A DNA stretch of 64,000 nucleotides from Poriferisodalis sp963663635 (GTDB lineage Bacteria > Actinomycetota > Acidimicrobiia > Acidimicrobiales > Poriferisodalaceae): NCBI GenBank assembly GCA_963663635.2, contig CAXXMY010000011.1, forward strand, positions 310,001-374,000. Direction: 5' to 3'. The notes beneath the pieces were generated by a model. It was not told the origin of the DNA, made no database searches, and saw nothing but the letters and a program-made list of their open reading frames with translations. Both the position numbers and the translations under genes were made by a program. This document shows positions 16,724 to 25,323 of the stretch, piece after piece (the stretch's first letter is position 1; each line of letters opens with the position of its first letter).

Positions 16724-17922
16724 CGGCTCGCCCCGGTGGGAGTCGACGAGGTGGCCGTGTTCGACTGGCTGACGTCGGGAATGGTGGTGGGCGTCGCCAC
16801 CGGTCGCGCCCGTTCGGCTGGCGTTTGGAACTGCGGGATGACCTCGGTCGCGAACAGTCGCAGGCTGTCGAGCACTTGCTCTTGGGGGATCATCTCCATG
16901 GCGTTGAGCAGGAAGTTGATGCCGGTCACGCCGACGTCGTCCCATTTGCGGATGGTCCGTACGAGGTGGTCGGGATCGCCGATGCCGACGCCTTCGGGAA
17001 GACCCTTGGCTGCACTCGGGTCGTCAGCCGCAGCGGCCCCGTCCGGTCCGGCGCGGTTGCGCAGCGCAGCGCCCGCGTTGCCGAGCGTCTGGTAGGCCCT
17101 CGTCGGGTACGCCTCGCGGGTGAAGTACAGGTGAGCGTTGGACATGGCGAATGCGCCCACCATCGGGAGACCCAGCGCGGCGGCCTGTCGATAGTCCTCG
17201 TGGCAGTACAGGAAGTTGAGCGTGTGCACTTGGTCGTTCACGAAGCTGCCGACCGGGTCACAGTCGGCAACCCGCCGGTAGTACTCGGCGGTGCGGCGTT
17301 CCTGCTCTGCGAACGGTGCGGCGCTCACGCCGAGACAGCCCAGGCCTCGCGCCGCTGCGTCCAGCTCGGTGCCGGGCGTCGTGACCGTCACCCACATCGG
17401 CGGATGCGGCTCCTGGAAGGGCTTGGGGATCACGTTGCGGGCCGGCATCTCGAAGCGGGCGCCTTCCCAGCCGAAGTCGTCTTCGGTCCACATCTTCGGG
17501 ATCACCCGTACGAACTCGTCCCACGTCTTCTTGGTGTCGTCCGGGTCGGCGCAGAATCCGCCCAGTTCGGTCCAGGTGCTCGAACGTGCTGTGCCCAGCT
17601 CCAGACGGCCGTTCGAGATGATGTCGAGCGCCGCGGCTCGCTCAGCGACTCGGATCGGATTGTTCATCTCCGGAACGCACACCACGGCGCCGTGGCCCAC
17701 CCGGATGCGTTGGGTCTGCGCGGCAACGGCTGTCAGGAACACCTCGGGTGCGGGGCAGTGCGAGTACTCCTCGAGGAAGTGGTGCTCCACCGCCCAGACG
17801 TGGTCGAAGCCCAGCTCGTCGGCCAGCCGGCACTGCTCGAGGGCGTTGTGGTACGTCAACCACTCGTTGGCTCGGCTGAAGGGCCTCGGCACCGACAGCT
17901 CGTAAAAGATCCCGAACTTCAT
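16720..17922 (-). CDS. Luciferase-like (LLM class) flavin-dependent oxidoreductase
   Basis: The 400-residue protein opens with MKFGIFYELSVPRP and has HVWAVEHHFLEEYSHCPAPE near residue 42, RIRVGHGAVV, and ISNGRLELGTARSST near 100. These are the bacterial luciferase-like core motifs, where the cofactor is FMNH2 or F420. A C-terminal tail of 30 residues is Thr/Pro-rich and likely disordered. It lies 62 bases after the amidohydrolase gene and overlaps the next gene, so it is in the same transcript. Substrate unknown. Confidence 0.87.
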   Translation of the reverse strand: MKFGIFYELSVPRPFSRANEWLTYHNALEQCRLADELGFDHVWAVEHHFLEEYSHCPAPEVFLTAVAAQTQRIRVGHGAVVCVPEMNNPIRVAERAAALDIISNGRLELGTARSSTWTELGGFCADPDDTKKTWDEFVRVIPKMWTEDDFGWEGARFEMPARNVIPKPFQEPHPPMWVTVTTPGTELDAAARGLGCLGVSAAPFAEQERRTAEYYRRVADCDPVGSFVNDQVHTLNFLYCHEDYRQAAALGLPMVGAFAMSNAHLYFTREAYPTRAYQTLGNAGAALRNRAGPDGAAAADDPSAAKGLPEGVGIGDPDHLVRTIRKWDDVGVTGINFLLNAMEMIPQEQVLDSLRLFATEVIPQFQTPAERARPVATPTTIPDVSQSNTATSSTPTGASR

Positions 17923-17984
17923 CGCGAAGTTCTAGCCCAACGCCGCTGACATCTCCCGGTGAGCGCCGTCGACGCCCCGTGGGC

Positions 17985-19157
17985 TCAGATGTCGATGCGG
18001 TAGAGCTCGGCGGCGTTGAGCGACATGATCCGCTCGACGTCGCCGAGGGGGATGCCCTCGAGCGCCTTCACGAGATCGTGATCGTCTCGCGGATACAGGC
18101 ACGTTGGGTGCGGAAAATCGGTCTCGAACATCAGCGACTGCGCGCCGACGTACTCCACCGTTGGTCGCACTGTGGACCGTTCGAACCAGAAGCAGCCGTA
18201 GAACTGCCGCCGGAAGTAGTCCGAGGGCAGCATCGACAGCTCGGCAAGCTCGTTGGGCGCCGTCTCGTGCATCTGGTGGTCGAGCACTTCCAAGAAGAAC
18301 GGCAGCCAGCCCACCCCGCTTTCGACCGACACGAACTTCACGTTGGGGAACCGCTCTGGCACGCCGGAGTAGATCATGTTGCCCACGACGCGGGCATTCC
18401 CCATGAACAGGTTCGCCGAGCCGACCGCCAGGCGGCGTTCGGGCCCGAACGACGGCCACGGTGCCTTGCCGTAGTAGTCCAGGTTGCCCTTCGACGAGCC
18501 GATGTGGAAGTTGATCGGCATCGCCAGGTCTGAGCAGACCTGCCACACGGGATCCCAGTGGGGCATCGCCATGTCGGGAAGGCCGGCCTCTTCGGGGTTG
18601 GAGCACGTCACGATGCCCCGCAAGCCGTTTGCGTGACAGCGCTCGATCTCGCGCACCGAAGCGTCAAGATCCCACCAAGGCAGCAGCGCCATGCCGAACA
18701 CTCGCTGGCCGGTGGCCTCCTGGAACTCGGCCAATGCGTCGTTGTAGATCTCGACCGAGATGAGGCGCAGCGCATCGTCGGGCGACTTGAGGAAGTTTTG
18801 ATTCCCGAAGCCGGCAACGTTCGGGTACATGATCTGCGCTTCGATGCCGAGTTCGTCGAGCATCGCAACCCGGGCTTGGGCGTCGTAGCTGGCGCGGTGC
18901 ACCATGTCGTTGTCGAAGTCGAAGAACACCGTTCCGGTGACCTTCTCGCCGTCAGGGCCGACGACCGACGAAGCGATCGGCAGGCCGATCGGGATCGAGT
19001 CGTCGAACCACCAGCGGCGCTTGCCGTCTTTGGTGGTCATCCGCGGCACTCGGTCTCGGTACTTCGCAGGCGCGCGCGACGTCCACAGGTCGTAGGGCTC
19101 GGACCAGTGGCTGTCGGTGTCGATGATCTTGAGGTCGTCGAGAATGGTGCCCGCCAT
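17985..19157 (-). CDS. Amidohydrolase 2 family (ACMSD-like) metal hydrolase
   Basis: The 390-residue protein starts at ATG 19157 and has IIDTDSHWSEP (the D-x-H variant of the N-terminal metal site), NFHIGSSKGN near residue 215 and SLMFETDFPHPTCLYP near 345 with the conserved Asp. This matches the amidohydrolase 2 group, which decarboxylates or hydrolyses aromatic or cyclic acids. It lies between the Rv2466c-like gene and the luciferase-like gene. The longer open frame upstream looks non-coding. Confidence 0.87.
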   Translation of the reverse strand: MAGTILDDLKIIDTDSHWSEPYDLWTSRAPAKYRDRVPRMTTKDGKRRWWFDDSIPIGLPIASSVVGPDGEKVTGTVFFDFDNDMVHRASYDAQARVAMLDELGIEAQIMYPNVAGFGNQNFLKSPDDALRLISVEIYNDALAEFQEATGQRVFGMALLPWWDLDASVREIERCHANGLRGIVTCSNPEEAGLPDMAMPHWDPVWQVCSDLAMPINFHIGSSKGNLDYYGKAPWPSFGPERRLAVGSANLFMGNARVVGNMIYSGVPERFPNVKFVSVESGVGWLPFFLEVLDHQMHETAPNELAELSMLPSDYFRRQFYGCFWFERSTVRPTVEYVGAQSLMFETDFPHPTCLYPRDDHDLVKALEGIPLGDVERIMSLNAAELYRIDI

Positions 19158-19216
19158 CGCGCTGCTCCGTTGGATGTTGCTGTGTTTCCGCGGTGCGCGG
19201 GTGCGCCGCCGCGCTC

Positions 19217-19909
19217 TCAGCCGACCGGCGGGACGGTGACCGGACGGTCGCCGAATTCGGGGCGCTCGGTGCGCGTCTTCTTCAGCTCCCAGAAGCCGTC
19301 CACTTCCATCATGGCGACCATGCCGTCCCAGAGCTTCAGGGCGTCTTCGCCCTTGGGCGCCCGCGTGATCACTGGACCGAAGATGCCGACGCGCTCGCCG
19401 TCGCTGCGGTTGAGAGCGATGATCGGCGTGCCGACGTCGGTGCCAACGAGCGCCAACCCTTCGTCCATGCGTGAGCGGATCTCGGCGTCCCACGATTCGT
19501 CCGTCGCGGCCTTCGCGTGCTTCGGATCGATCCGCAGCTCTTCGAGCGCCTTCGCGATGTCGAAATCGCGGTCACCGTCGTGGTGGATGCGGCTCGCAAA
19601 GTCCCAGTAGACGCCGAACACGGCATCGTCGCCCTCCGCGGCGCGGATCGACTCCATCACCCGCAGATGCCCGTGGGTGCCCACGACCGCGTCGTAGTAG
19701 GGACTGTCGGTCGGAGGATTGTTCTTGAAGAGCAGGCTGATCGGCTGCCATTTCACGTTCAGGTTGCGCTCGGAGGCGACTTCGTCGACGACCCACCTGG
19801 CCGTCACCCAGCACCAAGGTCAGATGGGGTCTACCCAGAACTCGATGTCGTTGGCCGCGGCCTTCGCGTCAGTGCCCGTGTCAGTTGCCATGCGGGTGTC
19901 GGCGGCCAT
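19217..19909 (-). CDS. Candidate selenoprotein, Rv2466c-like DsbA-family oxidoreductase with UPWC site
   Basis: The ATG at 19909 opens a frame reading IEFWVDPI, then TGA (19822-19820), then PWCWVTARWVVDEV and on without another stop to 19217. The downstream part matches the actinobacterial Rv2466c family: DVGTPIIALN, IFGPVITRAPKGEDALKLWD and FWELKKTRTERPEF. That family has CPWC as its active site; here TGA replaces the first Cys, giving position 30 as selenocysteine in a UxxC motif. A hairpin fitting a bacterial SECIS lies 14 bases downstream. The total is 230 residues, normal for the family. The alternative is a point mutation that kills the gene. Family members are mycothiol-linked thiol-disulfide reductases. 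An IS21 sits just upstream. Confidence 0.72.
19787..19805 (-). promoter_or_regulatory. Candidate bacterial SECIS hairpin
   Basis: On the coding strand GACGGCC (19805-19799) pairs over all 7 positions, one as G-U, with GGUCGUC (19793-19787). The 5-base apical loop is AGGUG. The stem begins 14 bases after the TGA, so the loop lies 21 bases from it. This fits the published bSECIS description: a short stem of 4 to 16 pairs, a loop of 3 to 14 bases with a G in the first two places and a UGA-to-loop distance of 16 to 37 bases. Confidence 0.6.
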
Positions 19910-19911
19910 GA

Positions 19912-19916
19912 GATCC
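19912..19916. repeat. IS21 target duplication, left copy
   Basis: GATCC here is repeated at 22401-22405 directly after the right end of the IS21, giving a 5-bp duplication, within the family range. Confidence 0.7.
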
Positions 19917-20089
19917 TGCCCAGTGGCGGCCATGTAGCTGCCCGCTGGCGGCCAACGGTTTTGCCCAGCGGCGGCCAACAGAACTGCCCGCGTTGAAGTC
20001 CGTTTCCCGTCGGGGTCCACCGCGGCGGGGGGCTCCTCCTACTCGAATGGCCGGTCACCACGACCGTGACCATCGAGCAGGAGGAGCAA

Positions 20090-21554
20090 GTGAAGTCTCG
20101 CGAGGAAATCATGAACATGTTGGAAGCGTTCGACCTGAGGTCGTCGCGGGATGCCGGCGAGCTGGCCGGTTGTTCGCATCACACCGTCGCCGCGTATGTG
20201 GCCAGACGCGACGAGGGTCGGCTGGGGGGTGCGGGCCCGGTGCGGCGGGAACGGATCATCGATCCGTGGATGGCGAAGATCGAGGAGTGGGTGGAGCGCT
20301 CCTGTGGCAAGATCCGCGCCGATCGTTGCTACGCCAAGCTGAAGGCGTTGGGGTTCGAGGGTTCGGACCGCACGGTGCGCCGAGCAGTGGCCGCGTGCAA
20401 GAACAGCTTCGCGGCGGGTCGGCGGCGGGTGTATCGGCCGTGGATCGCTGAGCCGGAGATGTGGGCGCAGTGGGACTGGGGCGCGGGTCCGGTTCGCCGG
20501 GCGAAGGACGAAGTTTTGTGCGTGGCTGGCGTGGTCGAGGTTCCGGGTGGTGATCGCGACCTGGGACCGCACCCGCCCACGGTGATCGCCTGTGTGGATC
20601 GGGCGATGCGAGCCTTTGGCGGCGCGCCGACGTATTGGTTGACCGACAACGAGCGCACGGTCACGATCGATCACGTCGCTGGGATCGCTGTGCGCCATCC
20701 GGAGATCGTTGCGGTCGGCGGGCACTACGGGATCACGGTGGCGACGTGTGTGCCGGCGGACCCTGAATCCAAAGGCGGCAGCGAGCCGACGGTGCGGGTC
20801 GCCAAAGCCGACTTGGTGCCAACCGACGCCAACCTGGCGACGACTACACCAGCTGGGCCGAGCTGGTCGATGCGTGCGAGGCGTGGATGGCCGAGGTCAA
20901 CGGCCGTCGCATCGGGTGACCCGGCGGCCACCGGTCGAGATGCTCACCGAGGAACGGCATCGGCTGCACGCGCTGCCCGAACGCCCATACACGGCGGCGC
21001 TCGGGGAAACCCGGAAAGTCTCTTGGAGCTCCACGATCAGCTTCGGCGCGGTGACCTACTCGGTCCCGCACACCCTCGCCGATGAGACGGTGTGGGTGCG
21101 TGTCGACGGTGACCAGGTCGTGGTCACCCACTGCGCACCGTCAGGCCCAATCGAGGTCGCCCGCCACCAGCGTTCGACACCGGGGCATCCCATGATCGAC
21201 GACGCCCACTACCCGGCGCGCCCGGCTGGGCCGCTCGGGCGGCGGCCGAAGCCGACGAGCGCGGCCGAGGCCGAGTTCCTCGCCATCGGAGACGGCGCCG
21301 CACCTGGCTCGTTGAAGCAGCCGCTGCGGGCACGAGCCGGGTGAAGGTCAAGATCTGAAGCCGTCACCCTTGCCCGACTGCACGGCGCCGAGCGGCTTGA
21401 CGGGGCGCTCGGTGCCGCCGCGATGTTCGGCCGCTTCGCAGACGGCGACCTGGCCTCGATCCTGGCTGCTGACCCGCCCGGACAGCGCCGGCGCGCCGAT
21501 GACGTGCACTCGCTCAGCCCGGGCCGCTTGGGGCGCCTCGGAGGCGACCGATGA
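20090..21554 (+). pseudogene. istA: IstA transposase of IS21, several frameshifts
   Basis: GTG 20090 with the site GGAGGAG gives a normal IstA N-terminus with the helix-turn-helix AGELAGCSHHTVAAYVARR and the start of the DDE core (MWAQWDWGAG). The frame then changes near 20514, returns near 20576 (PTVIACVDRAMRAFGG, YWLTDNERTVTIDHVAG, DPESKGG), and breaks again near 20844, 20913, 21300 and 21350. Each segment continues the IstA sequence without gap. The last one ends with ADDVHSLSPGRLG at TGA 21552-21554, overlapping istB. All catalytic segments survive but no intact protein can be made as sequenced. Confidence 0.82.
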
Positions 21555-22315
21555 TCGCAGCGCCGATCGACGAGGTCGTCGACCTGTTGCGCACCCTGCG
21601 CCTGCCCCACATGCGCGCCGCAGCACCGGAGTTGTTGGCCACCGCCAAAGCACAACGCTGGGAACCGGCCGAAGCGATGCGGGCACTGCTGGCCGAAGAG
21701 CTCGCCGGCCGTCAAGCATCCTCTGTGCGGGCCCGGCGCAAAGCGGCCGGGTTCCCCACCGGCAAGACCTTCGACGCCTGGGACGAGACCGCCAGCTCGA
21801 TCCCGGCGCCGACCCAGCGGGCGCTGCGCACCCTCGAGTGGCTCCAACGTCACGAGAACCTCGTCGTGTGCGGACCATCAGGCACCGGCAAGACGCACTT
21901 CCTTGAAGCGCTCGGCCACGCCGCCGTCGATGCCGGTCACAAGGTCACCTGGTTCAGTCTCGAGCACCTCGGCGCGCTCGTGCGCCGCCACGGCGCCGAC
22001 GACACCGCCGCCAAGGCCATCCGGCGGATCATGCGCGCCGACGTCATCGTGATCGACGACATCGGCCTGTTGCCGGTCGCCACCGAGACCGCCGAGGCGC
22101 TCTACCGCGTCGTCGACGCCGCCTACGAGAGACGCTCCATCGCTTTGTCGAGCAATCTTCACCCCGCCGGGTTCGACGAACTCATGCCCAAGACCATCGC
22201 CAACGCCACCGTCGACCGGCTACTGCACCACGCCCACGTCGTCATGACCGCCGGCGACAGCATCCGCCTCACCCAAGCCACCGCCGGCAAGGGGGTGACG
22301 CCACTGACCAACTGA
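21551..22315 (+). CDS. istB: IstB ATPase of IS21
   Basis: The 254-residue protein is intact: Walker A VCGPSGTGKTHF near residue 107, Walker B DVIVIDDIGLL near 162 and the sensor-like IALSSNLHPAGFDELM near 197. IstB is the AAA+ helper that assembles on target DNA and stimulates IstA. Its ATG overlaps the istA stop (ATGA), the usual coupling. Confidence 0.93.
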   Translation: MIAAPIDEVVDLLRTLRLPHMRAAAPELLATAKAQRWEPAEAMRALLAEELAGRQASSVRARRKAAGFPTGKTFDAWDETASSIPAPTQRALRTLEWLQRHENLVVCGPSGTGKTHFLEALGHAAVDAGHKVTWFSLEHLGALVRRHGADDTAAKAIRRIMRADVIVIDDIGLLPVATETAEALYRVVDAAYERRSIALSSNLHPAGFDELMPKTIANATVDRLLHHAHVVMTAGDSIRLTQATAGKGVTPLTN

Positions 22316-22482
22316 GCTACGGGCAGAACACCCGGCCACCACCGGGCAGTTCTGTTGGCCGCCGCTGGGCAAAACCGTTCTACATGTCCGCCACTGGGCA
22401 GATCCCACTGGCCATTGACATGCGGGCAATCTACCTGTGGCGTGTGACGCGTATCTGTGAGCAGCAGGCGCAGCAGCACGAA

Positions 22483-22504
22483 GCGGGCATTCCAAGACGC
22501 CCGC
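22483..22504 (-). terminator. Possible terminator after the CoA-transferase gene
   Basis: GCGGGC (22483-22488) pairs with GCCCGC (22499-22504) around a 10-base loop, 5 bases after the stop at 22509. No U-run follows, so it is a weak candidate. Confidence 0.3.
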
Positions 22505-22508
22505 CTCG

Positions 22509-25223
22509 CTACATCGATGTGCCGTCGAGGTGCTTGTAGTCGCGGCTGATGTGGCCTTCGTCGCAGAGCGCCTGCCACTGGTCGTCGTCCATGTCGAGGA
22601 GTCCCCGGAACACGTACTCGTTGGCGTCGCCCAGGATGCCGATTGGACGCCACGGCATCTCGGGGCCGTCCCAACGCCACTGGCGCCCCGGAAAGCTGTG
22701 CCAGCCCTGCTCGACCGAGCCGTTCTGGCGAAACCAGCAGCGGTCCGCAATGTGCGGATCCGTCCGAAGTTGTGACTCGCGCAGCACTTGACCAGCCGGT
22801 ACGCCGCCCGCTTGGCATTGATGGAAGACCTCGGCTGAGGTGAGCTGCTGGGTCCAGGCGCTGATGCGGGCGTCGATCTCGTCATGGTGAACCATGCGGC
22901 CTTCAAGCGTGGCCAGGCGTTCATCTGATGCGAGGGGCGGCGCGCCGTCGCCGGCCGTCCGATCCAACAGCGCTGCGAGCGACCGCCAGTCGGCGTCGTT
23001 CTCGCATGCGATGACTGCCCACTCGTCGTCCTGGTCCGGCCGAGCCGGATCCACAGCGCAGCGATAGCAACCTTGGGGCGCACGCGCAATGGACCGATTG
23101 CCGAGCGGCTGATGACGGGTTCCGTTGGCCGCAGCGTCGATGAAGTACTCGCCGATGTGCTGCATCACGTTTTCTGACTGGGAGAACTCGATGAGCTCGC
23201 CGACGCCTGTTCCGCCGTCCCCGCCGTCCCCGCCGTCCCCGTCGGCGCCGTCGCGACGGGCCAGTACTGCCAGCACGGCGAACGCAGCCGTCGCAGCGCT
23301 GGCGGGATCCATGTGGAAGACCGACGTCAGGCTTGTGGGGTCGTCGTCGGCGTAGCCGCGCAGCCCGGTCAGCCCGCACATCGCCTCGAAATTGGCGCCG
23401 AATCCCAGCCAATCGGCCGACGGGCCGTCGAGGCCCATGGGCGGCATCCGCAGCATGATCACGCGAGGGTTCGCTGCGTGGACCGTCTCCCAGTCCATGC
23501 CCAGCTTCGCTAACACGCCGATGGAGTTGTTCTCCACGATCACGTCGACGTGACCTAACAGCCGCTGCAGCGTCTCGCGGCCCAGCTCGGTGCGCGGGTC
23601 CAGCGTGCAGCTCAGCTTGCCCCGGCCGTGCGAGCTGAACATGTTCTGACGGTTCCACGGCCGCGGTCCCGGGTCGTTGTCGGGGTAGCCGGACAGCGGC
23701 CCCAGCTCCCGCACAATCTCCGAAGGCGGACGTGCCATCAGGCCCCGCGTGGCGGTCGGGAAGACGAACGGGTTGTCGACCCGGATCACCTCCGCGCCGA
23801 GATCCGACAGGTACATCGTGCAGCCGGGGCCTGCCCACACCACCGTGAGGTCCAGGACACGGATGCCGTCGAGCGGCAGCCGCGGAGGCTCACGATCGGC
23901 CCGCGCATGCGAGTCGGCTGAGCTGGCTGACGCATCGCTCGCTGCAGCCTCGCTGACCGAAGCGTCCCGGCGGGAGCGTTCAGCGGCGTGGGCACGCGTC
24001 GCAGCGTCGTGTTCGCCGAGCAACGGAGCCGGCGCCGGCACCTCGGGCCCAGCATCCGATGGCGAATCCGAGCCAGCGTGCAATCGGAATGGTGCTGTGA
24101 GCTGGGTCACGGTCCCAGCGACCGGATGGGTGACGTCGATGAAGACACCGCGGGAGACGAAATGCTCGTCGTCGAGCACATCGACCGGTGCGTTCAGAGG
24201 CGTCACCGCCCACTTGTGGACTTGCGCCGCTGCCGCCACGCTCGCCTTGGAATGGCTGAACAGCCACGGGTACAAGGCAGTCTCGACCATGTCGGGCAGG
24301 TCGGGATCGAACACCCACCGGGGACTCGCGAAGCGTTCGGCCAGAGAACTGCCGTCTTCGCCATCGCCCAGCCCCAGTCCGGCCGCAGCCAGCGTCTGCA
24401 CCATCCGGGGCACCCACGTGGGGAGGGTGAACACGAGCGCCCAGCCATCCGTCACGGGGTAGAAGCCGACGGGCGACGCCCGCTGAGGCTGACGGGGCTC
24501 GCGTGCCACATCGGTACCGGTGTACGCCTGGTAGATGAGGTACGAGCTGCGCCGGTCGATCGTGCCCGCTTGTGCCTCGAAGGCTGACACGTCCACATGT
24601 GCAGGCCGTCCGCTGCGCTGGCTGATGAGGTACGCAGCCAGCGTTGGCACTGCTGCCAGATTGCCGACCTGATACGAGGTGACATCACCGCCCAGCTTCA
24701 CCGGCTCGCGCTCGTCGATGCCGGTGCCCCACATCGGCCCGCCCATCGCGTAGGTGACGATGTCGCTGCCCTGATAGCCGGCCTCCGCATAGGGGCCCGT
24801 CCGGCCGAACGGCGTGATCGAGGACAGGACGATGCCAGGGCGCAGACCGCACATCGTCTCGTAGCCGAGCCCGATGGCATCGAGATGTCCGGGTGCAAAC
24901 GACTCGATCACGATGTCGGATTCCGCCACGAGCGACCGGACGAAATCGACGTCGTCAGTGCTCGGCGACGGCACGCCGAGGTCGGCGATCACGCTCCGCT
25001 TGTTGGTGTTCAGGTGCAGGAAGAGCGGCGAGCGCTCCAGGTTGCCGGCCCCTGATGGCGTTCCCGAAGGGCCCCACGGACCGTGGCGACGCGCCGGATC
25101 ACCACCGGGCGGCTCCACCTTGGTGACGTCAGCGCCGTGGTCGGCGAAGAGTTTGCCCAGGTACGGACCCGAGATTCCCGTCGCCAGTTCCAGCACTCGA
25201 ATGCCGGCCAACAACTGGCTCAC
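22509..25223 (-). CDS. Two-domain CaiB/BaiF family III CoA-transferase
   Basis: The GTG at 25223 has a strong AAGGGGG site 5 bases upstream and gives 904 residues. Two full family III units are fused. The first begins IRVLELATGISGPYLGKLFADHG near residue 10, with TKVEPPGGDPAR. The second begins IRVLDLTVVWAGPGCTMYLSDLGAE near residue 460. Between them is a linker rich in Ala, Ser, Asp and Arg (about residues 395-455). The second unit also holds a GDG/GDGG tract made by a CCGTCCCCG tandem repeat near 23215-23240. Fused forms of this kind occur in actinobacteria and may act as an internal dimer. The acid it activates is unknown. Confidence 0.88.
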   Translation of the reverse strand: MSQLLAGIRVLELATGISGPYLGKLFADHGADVTKVEPPGGDPARRHGPWGPSGTPSGAGNLERSPLFLHLNTNKRSVIADLGVPSPSTDDVDFVRSLVAESDIVIESFAPGHLDAIGLGYETMCGLRPGIVLSSITPFGRTGPYAEAGYQGSDIVTYAMGGPMWGTGIDEREPVKLGGDVTSYQVGNLAAVPTLAAYLISQRSGRPAHVDVSAFEAQAGTIDRRSSYLIYQAYTGTDVAREPRQPQRASPVGFYPVTDGWALVFTLPTWVPRMVQTLAAAGLGLGDGEDGSSLAERFASPRWVFDPDLPDMVETALYPWLFSHSKASVAAAAQVHKWAVTPLNAPVDVLDDEHFVSRGVFIDVTHPVAGTVTQLTAPFRLHAGSDSPSDAGPEVPAPAPLLGEHDAATRAHAAERSRRDASVSEAAASDASASSADSHARADREPPRLPLDGIRVLDLTVVWAGPGCTMYLSDLGAEVIRVDNPFVFPTATRGLMARPPSEIVRELGPLSGYPDNDPGPRPWNRQNMFSSHGRGKLSCTLDPRTELGRETLQRLLGHVDVIVENNSIGVLAKLGMDWETVHAANPRVIMLRMPPMGLDGPSADWLGFGANFEAMCGLTGLRGYADDDPTSLTSVFHMDPASAATAAFAVLAVLARRDGADGDGGDGGDGGTGVGELIEFSQSENVMQHIGEYFIDAAANGTRHQPLGNRSIARAPQGCYRCAVDPARPDQDDEWAVIACENDADWRSLAALLDRTAGDGAPPLASDERLATLEGRMVHHDEIDARISAWTQQLTSAEVFHQCQAGGVPAGQVLRESQLRTDPHIADRCWFRQNGSVEQGWHSFPGRQWRWDGPEMPWRPIGILGDANEYVFRGLLDMDDDQWQALCDEGHISRDYKHLDGTSM

Positions 25224-25323
25224 TGATGCCCCCTTGTCCGGCCCCGAAGGCCAGTCCCGACGCGGCAAGTATGGCCGATGACCCAGATTCTCTAGCCCGG
25301 CGGCCGGTCAGCCCGGCGGCCCG

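Larger units (their letters stand above)
19917..22400 (+). mobile_element. IS21-family insertion sequence
   Basis: The ends start with TGCCCAGTGGCGGCCATGTA (left) and its close inverse TGCCCAGTGGCGGACATGTA (right, read inwards). Each end carries further copies of the TGCCCAGCGGCGGCCAA repeat, as is usual for IS21. The element is 2484 bp, encodes istA and istB, and is flanked by GATCC on both sides. It lies 2 bases beyond the 5'-end duplication from the ATG at 19909, so it separates the candidate selenoprotein operon from its native upstream DNA. Confidence 0.88.

Noticed and set aside
19820..19822. TGA in the Rv2466c-like gene as a plain gene end with a second gene starting at GTG 19807
   Set aside because: The part before the TGA holds the first strand of the same domain and the part after lacks it. 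Two separate genes would split one thioredoxin fold at its active site.
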